NCBI GenBank assembly: GCA_003151335.1
Contig: PLXE01000098.1
Location: forward strand, 23,515 to 87,514
From: Acidobacteriaceae bacterium
GTDB lineage: Bacteria; Acidobacteriota; Terriglobia; Terriglobales; Acidobacteriaceae
Direction of reading: 5' to 3'
Length of the DNA stretch: 64,000 nt
Part shown: piece after piece, positions 1 to 9,027 of the stretch
Layout of the letters: every line of letters begins with the position of its first letter
Numbering within the stretch: position 1 is the first letter of the stretch
Program-made: the position numbers and the translations under genes
Notes under the pieces: generated by a model
What the model was told of the DNA's origin: nothing
What the model saw: only the letters and a program-made list of their open reading frames with translations
Database searches by the model: none

Positions 1-1889
1 TTGGCGGTGTTCGGGCTGATCAAAACAGCGTTGTCCCAACAGAGGTTCGTGATCGGCTTCGGGGTCTCCTGGAGCCAGCCATTGTTGGCCCGGCTGCCGT
101 CATAGATCAGCGGATCGCGACGGAAGATGACCTCCATCGCTTCGCCATTGCCGTGGTTGTTGCTCGCAGGGATGTTTCCACCCTTGGCGGAGACGCTCTT
201 CGCGGGCAGCGACGTGTTGGCCATGAAACCATCGTTCAGCGCCTTGCGCCACTGGGCGTCGAAGTCGCCGCCCGGCATCTTGCCTTGCCAGTACTTGCGC
301 ACGACGTCGTAGCCCGCGGTCTCCGGGGAACCGACCAGGGGAAAGATGAATTCGTACTCGCTCTTGCCGTTGTAAAGCGGGGCAATCAGCGGCTGCACGA
401 TGCTGTAGGTTCCGTCAAAGGCCCGGGCGTCTCCCCACTCTTCCAGATAATGCGTGCCGTTAATGTGCCAGCGCACGTGATCGCTGGTCTCGTCGCGATA
501 CAAGCTGTGCTGCACGCGCAGCGGGACCTTGTTCATGGCCGCGAGGAAATCGAAATCCGCGGGGGCGTCATAGACTGGATTCGCGCCCATGATGAGCAGC
601 AGGTCCACCTTGCCGGAGTTCATTTCGCCGACCAGTTCTTTCAACGCCGCGGTCTGGTCTTGCGGCTTAACTTCGACAGGGTCGGTGTAGATCACGGTGT
701 TGCCGGTCGCGCCCAGCGCCTGATTCATGGCGTGCGCCAGTGCATGCACCGCCGGCGGCTGGTTGTCGCCGGGAATCACTACCGCGGCGCCCCGGTGCGC
801 CTGCATATCTTTGACCAGCGCGGCGACGAACTTCTGATGCTCAGGTTTCGCCGAAGCTCCGCCGCCCGCGCCGACTCCCGCGGCGATGGCCCGCGCCAGT
901 TGCTCCACTTCCGAAGCGCGCACCGGCAGGCGATGATCGGCTTTGCCCGCGGTATTGGTGGGCGTGCTTTCAATCGCGTAGAAGCGCGCCATCTTTTCTT
1001 TCAAGTCGGGATTGCGTCGCGCTGCAAACGAGCGGGCGTAATAAAGAAATCCAGGGAATCCGCTGGAAAGGAAATCGCCGTCGAGGGTCAGAATGATGTC
1101 GGCCTTTTCCAGGTTGTAACGCGTTTCCACGTATTGGCCGAACGCCAGCTTCGCCCCGGCTCGAACGTTGTCGCGGTTCAGGGGCTCATACTGCACCCAT
1201 TTCGACTCGGGGTACGCTGCCTGCACCTGGTCCATCAGCGAGGCCATGGTGGGAGAGCCGACGGTGTGGCTCAGAATCCGCAGGCCACTTCCCTTCACCG
1301 CCTTTTGCGAATTCAGCGCCCCCTTCAGAGTGGTGCTGAATCCGCTCCAGGTATTCATCTCGCCCAGGTAGGTGATGATCTGCGAGCGGTCGGGATCGTA
1401 CATGTCGAGGATGGAAGCCTGCGCGAAAACATCGCTTCCTCCCAGACCGGCCGGATGCTCCGGATTTCCGTCCACCTTGGTCGGACGGCCTTCATGGCTC
1501 TCCACCAGCACCGGCGTCGCATACGCGCCAAACGGCATGGCGCTGGCGAAGAAGAGGGGCTTGCCCAGGACAATTTCTTCCGGCTGCCGCACGTAAGGCA
1601 CGATGGGCTCCAGGGGCTGCTTCACGCACGCCGACAATCCCGCCAAGGCGAGCGAGGCGCTCATCAGCTTCATGAAGTCGCGGCGCGAGGCGCCCTCGGG
1701 CCAGACCGATGCCTGCCGCGGGAACTCCCGGTGCAACATCTCATAGAAGCCGTCGGTCTGGGCCAGCTCCTCCAGGCATCGCCAATACTGCGGACCGCTC
1801 TTGGCGCGAGCCAGCTTGTCTTGTATCTGGACAAGCTCCAGTTTGCTGGGACAGACTGCCTCAGACTTATTCGGGCTCTCTTTTTCCAT
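1..1889 (-). CDS. actB: Alternative complex III subunit ActB (N-terminal 629 residues; runs off the left edge)
   Basis: The minus strand stays open from the ATG at 1889 to the window edge, giving 629 residues with no stop. Residues 68-73 read SRRDFM followed by a hydrophobic stretch ending LSAC, a twin-arginine leader. The rest resembles the molybdopterin-oxidoreductase-like half of ActB, the large periplasmic subunit of the quinol:electron-acceptor oxidoreductase alternative complex III. In the family the C-terminal half, missing here, carries the Fe-S clusters, and the N-terminal half has lost the Mo cofactor. It follows actA after 59 nt, the usual actAB order. Later subunits (actC onward) should lie left of the window. 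Confidence 0.88.
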   Translation of the reverse strand, partial: MEKESPNKSEAVCPSKLELVQIQDKLARAKSGPQYWRCLEELAQTDGFYEMLHREFPRQASVWPEGASRRDFMKLMSASLALAGLSACVKQPLEPIVPYVRQPEEIVLGKPLFFASAMPFGAYATPVLVESHEGRPTKVDGNPEHPAGLGGSDVFAQASILDMYDPDRSQIITYLGEMNTWSGFSTTLKGALNSQKAVKGSGLRILSHTVGSPTMASLMDQVQAAYPESKWVQYEPLNRDNVRAGAKLAFGQYVETRYNLEKADIILTLDGDFLSSGFPGFLYYARSFAARRNPDLKEKMARFYAIESTPTNTAGKADHRLPVRASEVEQLARAIAAGVGAGGGASAKPEHQKFVAALVKDMQAHRGAAVVIPGDNQPPAVHALAHAMNQALGATGNTVIYTDPVEVKPQDQTAALKELVGEMNSGKVDLLLIMGANPVYDAPADFDFLAAMNKVPLRVQHSLYRDETSDHVRWHINGTHYLEEWGDARAFDGTYSIVQPLIAPLYNGKSEYEFIFPLVGSPETAGYDVVRKYWQGKMPGGDFDAQWRKALNDGFMANTSLPAKSVSAKGGNIPASNNHGNGEAMEVIFRRDPLIYDGSRANNGWLQETPKPITNLCWDNAVLISPNTA

Positions 1890-1948
1890 CTTCTCGTCGG
1901 TTTCCGGAAAAGGTCGTTCGTCAAACTACCGCAGTCGGCTCCACGCGA

Positions 1949-2650
1949 CTAGCGGTGACAGGTACTGCAACTGGTAATGCCTTCGATGCTGCGAATGTTG
2001 TAGCGGTGCTTCAACTCGTTGCCCAGGGCGATCTGGTCGGTGAAGACACTGCCATCGTCCAGCTTCACCTTATTTTGCGAGCTGGGCGGTTCGTAGCGCA
2101 TGTTAAACACCTGGTCGCGCGGACGAAGAAATTTTTCCGGCGCGCGATGACAGTTCAAACACCATTCCATCTGCAGCGAGTTGGCCGCGTAGGTCAGCGG
2201 CATCTTGTCCACCGGCCCGTGGCAACTCGCACAGCCAACGCCTTTATTGATATGAATGCTGTGGTCGAAATAAACGAAGTCAGGAAGGTCGTTGACCCTG
2301 GTCCAGATCAGCGACTGGCCGGTCCGATAACTTTCGCGCACCGGTTCCAGCATGGGCGCGTTGGTCCAGATCTGCGAGTGACAATTCATGCAGGTCTTGG
2401 TAGGAGGAATACCCGCGAAACTCGAATTCTCGACCGAGGTGTGGCAGTAGCGGCAGTCGATACCGTCGCCGCCCACGTGGTGCTGGTGGCTGAACGGCAC
2501 GGGTTGCGCCTGCGCCACGTTCTGGTAGGTGGCATACGGCGAGCGCTGCACCTCCAGCGCCGCCCACAGCAACACCGACACGACCACCACTACCCCGATG
2601 ATCGACGCCCGTGCAATTGTGTTCGCGCTGCGATGAAAGACTTGGGCCAT
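1949..2650 (-). CDS. actA: Alternative complex III pentaheme cytochrome ActA
   Basis: This 233-residue protein has one N-terminal membrane segment (about residues 16-32) and exactly five CxxCH haem-binding motifs at residues 66-70, 87-91, 140-144, 164-168 and 228-232, the count expected for ActA. Known role: a membrane-anchored periplasmic cytochrome of alternative complex III that passes electrons from menaquinol oxidation towards a terminal oxidase or soluble carrier. The last haem motif sits one residue from the C-terminus. It is the first gene of an operon with actB; the 350 nt upstream hold a candidate promoter and a CRP-type palindrome. Confidence 0.93.
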   Translation of the reverse strand: MAQVFHRSANTIARASIIGVVVVVSVLLWAALEVQRSPYATYQNVAQAQPVPFSHQHHVGGDGIDCRYCHTSVENSSFAGIPPTKTCMNCHSQIWTNAPMLEPVRESYRTGQSLIWTRVNDLPDFVYFDHSIHINKGVGCASCHGPVDKMPLTYAANSLQMEWCLNCHRAPEKFLRPRDQVFNMRYEPPSSQNKVKLDDGSVFTDQIALGNELKHRYNIRSIEGITSCSTCHR

Positions 2651-2746
2651 TATTTATGAAGCTTTCCAGTGTTGCGGGTTGGGGAGCCGATTACCCCTTC
2701 GGCGCCCAGATTCGTGCGGTCCTGCGAAGTGCGCGTCTGAGCCTGA

Positions 2747-2762
2747 TGTGACGTGCATCACC
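2747..2762. promoter_or_regulatory. CRP/FNR-family-like palindrome upstream of actA
   Basis: The 16-mer reads TGTGA-N6-TCACC, one base off the classical CRP consensus TGTGA-N6-TCACA. It lies 97 nt upstream of actA, just downstream of a candidate minus-strand -10 (TATAAT, 2778-2773) with a weak -35 (TTGCAC, 2803-2798, spacer 19). In that position, around +4 to +19, a bound regulator would more likely repress than activate. Which CRP-family protein would bind is unknown. Otherwise the 2651-2990 gap shows no convincing gene; a 99-residue open frame there has no recognisable features. Confidence 0.4.
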
Positions 2763-2772
2763 CAAGCGAGTG

Positions 2773-2803
2773 ATTATAACAAGGTGGGTTCCCCAATGTG
2801 CAA
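2773..2803 (-). promoter_or_regulatory. Candidate promoter of the act operon
   Basis: On the minus strand TTGCAC (2803-2798) and a perfect TATAAT (2778-2773) are separated by 19 nt. This puts transcription start near 2766, about 115 nt before the actA ATG. The -10 is excellent; the spacer is long. Confidence 0.4.
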
Positions 2804-2990
2804 GTGGGACGCCAGAATCGGCGAAGAATCTTTCCTGGCGGGCGAATTCGACGAGAGTCACTTCCGATAAAAGAACGGCTCGGAGCCGCATAAAACAAGC
2901 ATTCGCGTGCTTCCCGAATCGGGAATCGGAGGGCGATGGCTGCAAGAAAAAAGAGGACTGAATAATCCGGCTGCGAGATGACGGCGACAA

Positions 2991-3030
2991 GGCATTTGCT
3001 AAATGCTAAATGCTAATTGCTAGTTGCTTC
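2991..3030. repeat. Heptamer array A (unit GCTAAAT-like)
   Basis: About five tandem 7-mers: gcatttg-ctaaat, gctaaat, gctaatt, gctagtt, gcttctt. The array includes the stop codon and the last codons (QLAISI) of the SpeE-like gene at 3006, so the C-terminus of that protein is made of repeat sequence. It is one of five heptamer loci in the window that share the frame GCYRNNN. Confidence 0.75.
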
Positions 3031-5426
3031 TTGAACGTGCGCAGCAACAGCATGGCCAGCACATACGCTGCTGCGCCGCAGGCCAGCGTGACATTCAATC
3101 CGAACTGAATCGCAATCACCATCGCCAACACTGAACCCAGCACGCTCGACGCAGCATTCATGGCCCACGCCCATTCCACCGCGCCATGTTTGGCCATGGC
3201 ACTCCGCTGGTTAGAATCCTGCGACGACAAGGCACGCAGGCCGCTGGGAAACGGCATTCCCATGGCGAAGCCCAGCGGAATCAGAAGTGCCGCGCTCAGC
3301 ACCAGCTTCACTACGAAGGGAAGGCCCACCAGCGCCCCCAGCAGGTGTGGCAGAGTGAAAACATAGATCGCCAAGGCCGCCACGATGAACGCCATCGCCG
3401 AAGCGACCCGAGTGGGCTCGTGGAACCATCGCCGCGAGAGCACGCTGCCCAATCCGCTGGACAGCAGCATGAGGAATATCACTACTGTAAGAGCGTAGGT
3501 TGGATTCCCCAGAAACAATACAAAGCGCTGAATGAGCGCGATCTCCACCAGGATGTACCCCAAACCGATGGCAATGAAATACAGCAGGCGAACGCTGCGG
3601 CCACTTCGCGCCTGTGACGACAGCAGGAGCGGTAGCACAAGAAAACCGATGACGGCGGCGACGGAGATGACCAACACCAGTCCCAGGATCGCGATGCCAA
3701 GGTTCACCTTCCAATCGATGCCGCCGCGGTCCTGGCCGCGGAACACCTGCCCGGGCTTTAGGGTGAAAAAGAAGAACGGCGCGTTATCGGTGACCGGCGA
3801 AACATTAAACGCGTAATGTGCGGAGAAGCGACGAGCGTCCTGGCTGCGAATCAAATCCGCGAACGCGGGATGCGCCATGCCCGGCGTGGCAGCGGTGGCG
3901 GGCAGGTAAAGCACGTGCAGGTTCAGGTTCGAGTCTCCGGGCGTTTCCCCCTGGATGTGGTTCAGCACAGCCTGCTGCTCTGGCAAGGTGAAGGGCGACT
4001 TCTTCGCCAGCACCAGCACGGGACGCCCATCCACATTCAGCTCGCCGTCGCTGATCACGATGAAATTCTGCGTGCTGTCCGGGACGCCGAGTTGACGCAG
4101 CGCTTCCATGGCCTGCGAGACCACCCGCAGGGCCTCGCGAGGCTGGGTAAATTCCCAGCGCGTGATGGCGACCATGCCGTCGGGCTTCAGGTGCTCGAAG
4201 TACTCGCGGAAGGCCTCTACGGTGTACAGATTGTTTTCGCTGAGGGCAAACGCCCCGGCCGCGGTGGAAGCCCAGGTGTCAACCAGGGTCATCTGCACCA
4301 CGTCGTAGCGATCGCGGCTGTTGCGCACGAAGGAGCGCCCATCGCTGACGTGCATGTGCACCTCGGGAATCTGGTAGAGGTGGTGAGCGTAGTCAGCGAA
4401 CCCCCCGCGCATGATGTCGGTGGCAATAATGGGATTGATCTCGATGCCGGTGACGTTCGGGCTGCCGTTGGCGACGGCGCGCAGCACATCCACTCCGCCG
4501 CCCGGGCCGATGATGGCGAAGTCTCCGCGGGGACGCAGCACATTGGCGATCGAGGACGCCGCCGACATCAGATTGCGGCGGTAAGCCTCATCCCAATGAT
4601 AGGGATCGGAGTTCATGATGTAGGTGCTGGCGTCGGCGTCGATGACAATCGCCTTGGCGTCTCCCCACCTGTCCACCTCCACGCGCGAGAGCGCATTCCA
4701 CTTGGCGTAGAGCGGGGTCTCGCGTTTCATGCCCTTGGCATAAACGATATCAATCAGTTTGCCGCGAAAGTTTGCCGCGATCAGCACCAGCAACGCCAGC
4801 GCGAGGCCCGCTGGAATGCGACGGCTTCGCGAAGCGCCCCAAGCCGCGCCTGCCGAGGCGACTGCCACCGCCGCAAACAGGATGGTATTGGGGCCGCCGA
4901 TAAAGTTCAGCAGCGGCACCAGCGCCAGGCAGGCCAGCGATCCCCCCAGCAGATCGGCCCCATAGAGCTGGGTAATCCGTGCCGGATGGCGCGCAAAGAC
5001 AAGCGAAAACAATAGTCCCGTGACGAAAAAAGGAACGGCCGAAGCCAGGTAGAGCACCGAAAGGTGACGGAAGTTCGCCCAGTCGAGGTGCAGCGACACT
5101 TGGCTATGCAAAACGATCTCCAGCACGGCCAAGATGACCACTGCATTGGCCGCACACAACCATGCGCCGAGTTGTCCCACCCGCCAGCGCTCCAGCCACT
5201 CTCGCCGCAGATAAGCGAAAACGGCGCCTGCGCCCAGCCCGAGCAGCGCAATCGAGATAGCCAGGAAAGCGAAGTGATAGAAGAGCACGACGGAGAAGAG
5301 GCGAGTGAGGCCTAATTCCAACAGCAAGGCAGAAAAGCTCATCAGTCCGATGCCGAGTGCGGCGCCGCGAGGCGAGACCGCAGCCGCCGCTTCGGCCGGG
5401 ATGGCTTGTTCAGTTGTTCCGATCAT
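3006..5426 (-). CDS. Polytopic membrane protein with spermidine/spermine-synthase-like domain
   Basis: This 806-residue protein has about six to seven membrane helices (roughly residues 25-225), a soluble SAM-binding Rossmann region (about 265-470) with the glycine loop IIGPGGGVDVLRA and an acidic strand end (IEIN), and a second block of about seven helices (about 590-790). This layout matches the fused 'MFS/spermidine synthase-like' family. Polyamine synthesis is not demonstrated: no speD or other polyamine gene lies nearby, and bacterial members are mostly uncharacterised. The start is the ATG at 5426. The stop lies in a heptamer repeat, so the last residues are probably not conserved. Confidence 0.75.
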   Translation of the reverse strand: MIGTTEQAIPAEAAAAVSPRGAALGIGLMSFSALLLELGLTRLFSVVLFYHFAFLAISIALLGLGAGAVFAYLRREWLERWRVGQLGAWLCAANAVVILAVLEIVLHSQVSLHLDWANFRHLSVLYLASAVPFFVTGLLFSLVFARHPARITQLYGADLLGGSLACLALVPLLNFIGGPNTILFAAVAVASAGAAWGASRSRRIPAGLALALLVLIAANFRGKLIDIVYAKGMKRETPLYAKWNALSRVEVDRWGDAKAIVIDADASTYIMNSDPYHWDEAYRRNLMSAASSIANVLRPRGDFAIIGPGGGVDVLRAVANGSPNVTGIEINPIIATDIMRGGFADYAHHLYQIPEVHMHVSDGRSFVRNSRDRYDVVQMTLVDTWASTAAGAFALSENNLYTVEAFREYFEHLKPDGMVAITRWEFTQPREALRVVSQAMEALRQLGVPDSTQNFIVISDGELNVDGRPVLVLAKKSPFTLPEQQAVLNHIQGETPGDSNLNLHVLYLPATAATPGMAHPAFADLIRSQDARRFSAHYAFNVSPVTDNAPFFFFTLKPGQVFRGQDRGGIDWKVNLGIAILGLVLVISVAAVIGFLVLPLLLSSQARSGRSVRLLYFIAIGLGYILVEIALIQRFVLFLGNPTYALTVVIFLMLLSSGLGSVLSRRWFHEPTRVASAMAFIVAALAIYVFTLPHLLGALVGLPFVVKLVLSAALLIPLGFAMGMPFPSGLRALSSQDSNQRSAMAKHGAVEWAWAMNAASSVLGSVLAMVIAIQFGLNVTLACGAAAYVLAMLLLRTFKKQLAISI

Positions 5427-5645
5427 GAAGAATTGAGATTACTACGAATGGCCCGCTCATTCGTCGCCTAGAGGTGGGAGACCCTACGAAGAACCGATCA
5501 GGTAAAGGCAGGGGATCGCTTCCGTCTAACGCTTGCCTCCGCTTAACATTTGATCTTCATGTCACAGACAAATGCTGGCGCGTTGCGATAGACTTGGCAG
5601 GCAGCAAGATCTGTACCGATTCTGATGGCCCACGGAGGATGGCTC

Positions 5646-7319
5646 ATGTCTTGTCGTATTGCAGTAGCGCCCCAACGAGTTCTTGCCATATTTCTCACAA
5701 CGGCGTTCGTGGTGGTTTTACTGGCTGCCGGTGCCACGGCGCAAAACGCGTATCAGCCAAGAGATGAAATCTTCGGCGGATATTCCTGGTTAGCGCCGAA
5801 TGGATGGGGTGATCTCGACTATAGGATCAACAACATTCCAAAAGGCTTCGACGCTTCCAACACCTATTACTTTTGTGCCACGTGTAATCTTGGCGTCGTG
5901 ATAGATGGCAGCGGCCATTTTAGTGGAGCCACCACACCCGGGAATCCTTTTACTTCAAACGACAAAACTGGCGTCGGCTATGTCCTGGGCGGGCTCCAGT
6001 ACAAGTACCACACAAACTCCTTGTCGCCATTTTTCCGTGGTTTCGTGGGAGTGGCAAATATATCTCCTGATTGCTGCCATGACACGGAGTGGAGTTTCGC
6101 GGCTGGCGGCGGCGGCGGACTCGATCTGAGGGTGAGCCCGCGGTTCTCGATTCGCCTGGTTCAGGCCGACTACATTTATTCACACTACAGTCACATATTC
6201 GCAAGCACCCACTCGACCCAATGGAACAGTGTCCGTTTGGCGACCGGCGTAGTCTTCAACCTTGGCAACTGCGGCGCACCAGCACCGCTTTCCTGTACCG
6301 CGTCAGCGGCGCCCACGGAAGTTTGGGTAGGCGAGCCGGTACAGCTCAACGCTACCGGCACGAACTTTAACCCGAAACACACACCAACCTACGGCTGGAC
6401 CGCAGCCGGTGGCAAGCTTTCGGGCAATGCTGCCCAAACCGCCACAATTGATACGACCGGTATGGCGGCGGGCAGCTACACCGCCAAGGCGACCATCGCC
6501 GATCCGAAAATGAAGAAGAACGGCTCGGCCACGTGTACGGCATCTTTCAGCGTGAAGGAGCGGCCGCAGCCGCCGATGAATCCGCCCCAGGTGAGTTGCT
6601 CCGTCAGTCCGGCGAACGTGAAGGCCGGTGAGACCGTCACCATCGCAGCCACGGCGAGCAGCCCCGATAACGCGCAAATCACAGGCTACTCGTATCAAGC
6701 CACTGCCGGTAGCATCAACGGGAGCGGTGCGACGGCCACGCTGAACACCGCCGGGATTGCTTCTTCCGGCACCGTTACCATCTCCGTCGTTGCCACCGAT
6801 GCCCGACAACTCACAGGCACAGGGACCTGTGCGGTTGAGGTCAATGTGGCGCCGCCGGTAACCGCCCGAACTCCCATCGAGTTCATACCGCGGCCGCATC
6901 AGCGGTACATACCGTGGCGGGTTGATAACGTGGCCAAGGCGATTCTCGACGACGACGCGAGCGCCCTGAAAAACGATCCTGGCGCGAAGCTGGTGATCGT
7001 TGGTTACGCTGACGACGAGAAGCCGCCTATGGTGGGCAAGGGCAAGAAGGCCGAGCCCATGAATCTGGCGGCACAACGCGCCGTAAATGCAAAGGCATAC
7101 CTGGTAGCGGCTCCGCCCGATGGGCAGGGCATCGATCCCGGCCGTATCGAGGTGCGGACCGGCGCCGGCAAACAGCACCTAGCTGACATCTTCTGGGTGC
7201 CGCAAGGCGCGGACGTCAGCAGCTCGACTCTGCTGCAATCCACCGTGCCGGTGGACGAGACAAAGGTGAAGCCGAGCAACAACGCGTACCCGAAACCAAA
7301 ATCGGCGGCGCACCAATAA
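5646..7319 (+). CDS. Outer-membrane beta-barrel protein with Ig-like repeats and OmpA-like C-terminus
   Basis: The start at 5646 is preferred over the in-frame ATG at 5625 because GGAGG (5634-5638) lies 7 nt before it. The 557-residue product has a signal peptide ending near GATAQ (residues 28-32). An aromatic, Gly-rich barrel domain runs to about 210 and includes two paired cysteines (CATC, DCC). Two Ig-like modules follow (about 215-325 and 330-415), each opening with a Cys-x-Ala/Val segment. The C-terminus is a divergent OmpA-like peptidoglycan-binding domain (about 425-530), seen in LVIVGYADD and AQRAVNAKAYL. It probably tethers the outer membrane to the wall. The gene is monocistronic. 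Confidence 0.75.
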   Translation: MSCRIAVAPQRVLAIFLTTAFVVVLLAAGATAQNAYQPRDEIFGGYSWLAPNGWGDLDYRINNIPKGFDASNTYYFCATCNLGVVIDGSGHFSGATTPGNPFTSNDKTGVGYVLGGLQYKYHTNSLSPFFRGFVGVANISPDCCHDTEWSFAAGGGGGLDLRVSPRFSIRLVQADYIYSHYSHIFASTHSTQWNSVRLATGVVFNLGNCGAPAPLSCTASAAPTEVWVGEPVQLNATGTNFNPKHTPTYGWTAAGGKLSGNAAQTATIDTTGMAAGSYTAKATIADPKMKKNGSATCTASFSVKERPQPPMNPPQVSCSVSPANVKAGETVTIAATASSPDNAQITGYSYQATAGSINGSGATATLNTAGIASSGTVTISVVATDARQLTGTGTCAVEVNVAPPVTARTPIEFIPRPHQRYIPWRVDNVAKAILDDDASALKNDPGAKLVIVGYADDEKPPMVGKGKKAEPMNLAAQRAVNAKAYLVAAPPDGQGIDPGRIEVRTGAGKQHLADIFWVPQGADVSSSTLLQSTVPVDETKVKPSNNAYPKPKSAAHQ

Positions 7320-7336
7320 CCACCGGAACGAGAACA

Positions 7337-7372
7337 GACCGCATTATGCCGCGAAGGCGGCGTAATGCGGTC
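7337..7372. terminator. 16-bp hairpin between convergent genes
   Basis: GACCGCATTATGCCGC (7337-7352) pairs with GCGGCGTAATGCGGTC (7357-7372) with one G-T position and a GAAG tetraloop. It sits between the OmpA-like gene and the convergent JAMM gene. There is no T-run, so it may act as a bidirectional terminator of weak or Rho-assisted type. Confidence 0.6.
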
Positions 7373-7449
7373 GCCGTTACACCTTTGGTTGAGAATCAGG
7401 AAGAACGAGCGGCGCCGCCGCTTGCCAGTCGGCATCGTTCGCGCCCAGT

Positions 7450-7884
7450 CTATGGCTCGGTCACCAGCTCTTCCTCCACAAATGCCTTATCTTCCACGGT
7501 GCGGCCGGCGAGAGCGAACGAGCGCGTCAGTTGGGCCTGGCCATTCTCGATGCTGGTAATGACGTAGGAGCAGCCCAACCAATACGCCTCCGCGAGGTCG
7601 GTTGGCGACCAGTACGCGGGATGATCGGGATGCGAGTGATAAAAGCCGATAATGTCGAGTCCGCGGATCCGCGCGTCACGCTGGATACGCACCGCCTCCG
7701 CCGGATCAATTTCATAGCGATCGCTTGCCGAGTCTGCCCGCATGTTGCGGCAACGCACCGTCGCGCTCACCATTCGAGTATCGCCTTCGACCCTGCCCAA
7801 TAGCGCGCCGCAGCATTCGTACGGATACGTTTCTTCGCCGTGGCGGCGAATCTCGTCATAAATAAGCTGGCGGAGTTTCAACAT
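7450..7884 (-). CDS. JAMM/MPN-domain metallopeptidase (Mov34/Mec+ type)
   Basis: The 144-residue protein is essentially one JAB1/MPN domain. The zinc signature H-x-H-x7-S-x2-D is complete: H83, H85, S93 and D96 in HSHPDHPAYWSPTD, with E23 (PYECCG) as the likely catalytic glutamate. Bacterial members cleave after diglycine, for example releasing amino acids from ubiquitin-like sulfur carriers (Mec+/CysO). No ThiS/MoaD-like carrier or E1-like gene is visible nearby, so the substrate is unknown. The start at 7884 has AAAAGG about 9 nt upstream. Confidence 0.85.
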   Translation of the reverse strand: MLKLRQLIYDEIRRHGEETYPYECCGALLGRVEGDTRMVSATVRCRNMRADSASDRYEIDPAEAVRIQRDARIRGLDIIGFYHSHPDHPAYWSPTDLAEAYWLGCSYVITSIENGQAQLTRSFALAGRTVEDKAFVEEELVTEP

Positions 7885-8166
7885 GCGTCGCTGCCTTTTC
7901 TATCACGTCTACGGGCGATTTCCCGGAGAAAATGTTCTCCACTCGTGGCGCAACGACTGGTTAGGTTTGTGATTCCGGCCTCAACGCAGGTTGCCGTCTC
8001 CCCGTGCAGTGTGCGACAGTGTGAGTCTCTGCGATGCCGGCTCCAGTAAAGTGTGTTGGAAGCCGATGCAACATAAGTACGGTATTCCGGCATCGTAATC
8101 CATGGCCAAGACGGTCATGGCGACTCCCCTCTGACGGGGGCCGTTCGCGAAGGGTTATTGCGGAAG

Positions 8167-8628
8167 ATGACCAAGAAGATCAAGGCGAAATCGTACGAAG
8201 ACACGCTGGCGTGGTTTCGCAGTCATGAATTTGACATACTGGAAGCTCCGGGCACCAGTAACCGGGTATTTCTGAAGAAGCACCACTGCTCTGCCGCCAT
8301 TGAGCGCACAGAGGATGGTGGGATCAAGCTATTCGCCTATCCCGGATACCTCCTCAATGGCGAGATCTCAAAGCTGGTCGATCACGGCTACCAGAAGGTC
8401 TTGAAGACCACCAAAGCCGAGTATCCTGCCACCGCCGACCACCTCAAAGCGTTGCACCAGTTCACTGAGGAGTTGAAGGAAGGGATTGGCGCCATCAGTC
8501 TCTACAATGAAGGCCTGGGTACGGTAAGCGAGTCGTATATGTACGATCGCATGCGCGGACGCGATCTGCCGGAAGCGGAACGTCCCCAACGCCCGTGGCA
8601 AACGGCACCCGGTAAGCGCCGCGCATAG
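8167..8628 (+). CDS. Hypothetical protein, 153 residues
   Basis: No domain recognised. It is soluble, basic, mixed alpha/beta, with a Lys-rich start and a basic, Pro-containing tail (RPQRPWQTAP). The central part (about 25-95) alternates short strands and helices and contains FLKKHHCSAAIE and GYLLNGEISKLVDHGYQKV. The ATG at 8167 is chosen; a TTG at 8158 in the same frame is possible, and AAGGG at 8150-8154 could serve either. The continuous codon pattern suggests a real gene. It is flanked by non-coding DNA on both sides, so context gives no clue. Confidence 0.6.
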   Translation: MTKKIKAKSYEDTLAWFRSHEFDILEAPGTSNRVFLKKHHCSAAIERTEDGGIKLFAYPGYLLNGEISKLVDHGYQKVLKTTKAEYPATADHLKALHQFTEELKEGIGAISLYNEGLGTVSESYMYDRMRGRDLPEAERPQRPWQTAPGKRRA

Positions 8629-8789
8629 CTTCTTCCTTCAATCCGCGATGTGTCCCGGCTTCGCCAGGTTGTAAGTGTCCCGCGAATAAACCACCTCTCG
8701 CTCGCGCAAACCCGTTAGGGAAATCCGCCATCCAAATACAGCGGTGGGCGCGGGCCCGCCGCTTTTGGTACTGATCTAATTCCGTGTTG

Positions 8790-8868
8790 CCGCTGAATCT
8801 CCGGGCCGCCCGCGATGGCAGCGACCCTCACCGATCACGTGTGGTCGCTGGCAGAACTGCTGTCCTAA
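8790..8868 (+). pseudogene. Decayed IS1-like transposase C-terminus
   Basis: In the frame ending at the TAA at 8866-8868 the translation reads PAMAATLTDHVWSLAELLS-stop. This closely resembles the C-terminal signature TPAMAAGxTDHxWSxxEL of IS1-type transposases. Upstream the frame breaks: an in-frame TGA lies just before it, and an L-R-x-A-P-like sequence appears only if one base is deleted. No inverted repeats or further transposase sequence can be seen, so this is a small, old remnant. Confidence 0.55.
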
Positions 8869-8902
8869 AGGATAAGCCAGAGTAATATCTACGCAGACAA
8901 GA

Positions 8903-8924
8903 AGACCCGCCTGCAAACGGGTCT
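8903..8924. terminator. Small hairpin, AGACCCG/CGGGTCT
   Basis: A perfect 7-bp stem (8903-8909 with 8918-8924) with an 8-nt loop, in the 400-nt gap between the 153-residue hypothetical gene and the gene at 9028. It may be a terminator stem without a T-run or part of a leader. Apart from this and the transposase remnant, nothing else is recognised in 8629-9027. Confidence 0.35.
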
Positions 8925-9027
8925 AACTCTGCGCGTCGGTGCGCGCTCGCTAAATGTCTGGACAGAAGTTTCGCGCACCCGCAGCCAAGAGTCAACGCTT
9001 AGTTTGCGTGCGGCGGAGGTGTGCGCG

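Noticed and set aside
153..1952. A 599-codon open frame on the plus strand across the ActB region
   Set aside because: It is antisense to actB, whose minus-strand translation has a clear Tat leader and family sequence; the plus frame lacks any recognisable motif and has the Arg/His-rich composition typical of antisense frames in GC-rich genes.
2691..2990. A 99-codon minus-strand frame between actA and the SpeE-like gene
   Set aside because: No motif, no ribosome-binding site, and it covers the promoter and palindrome of actA.
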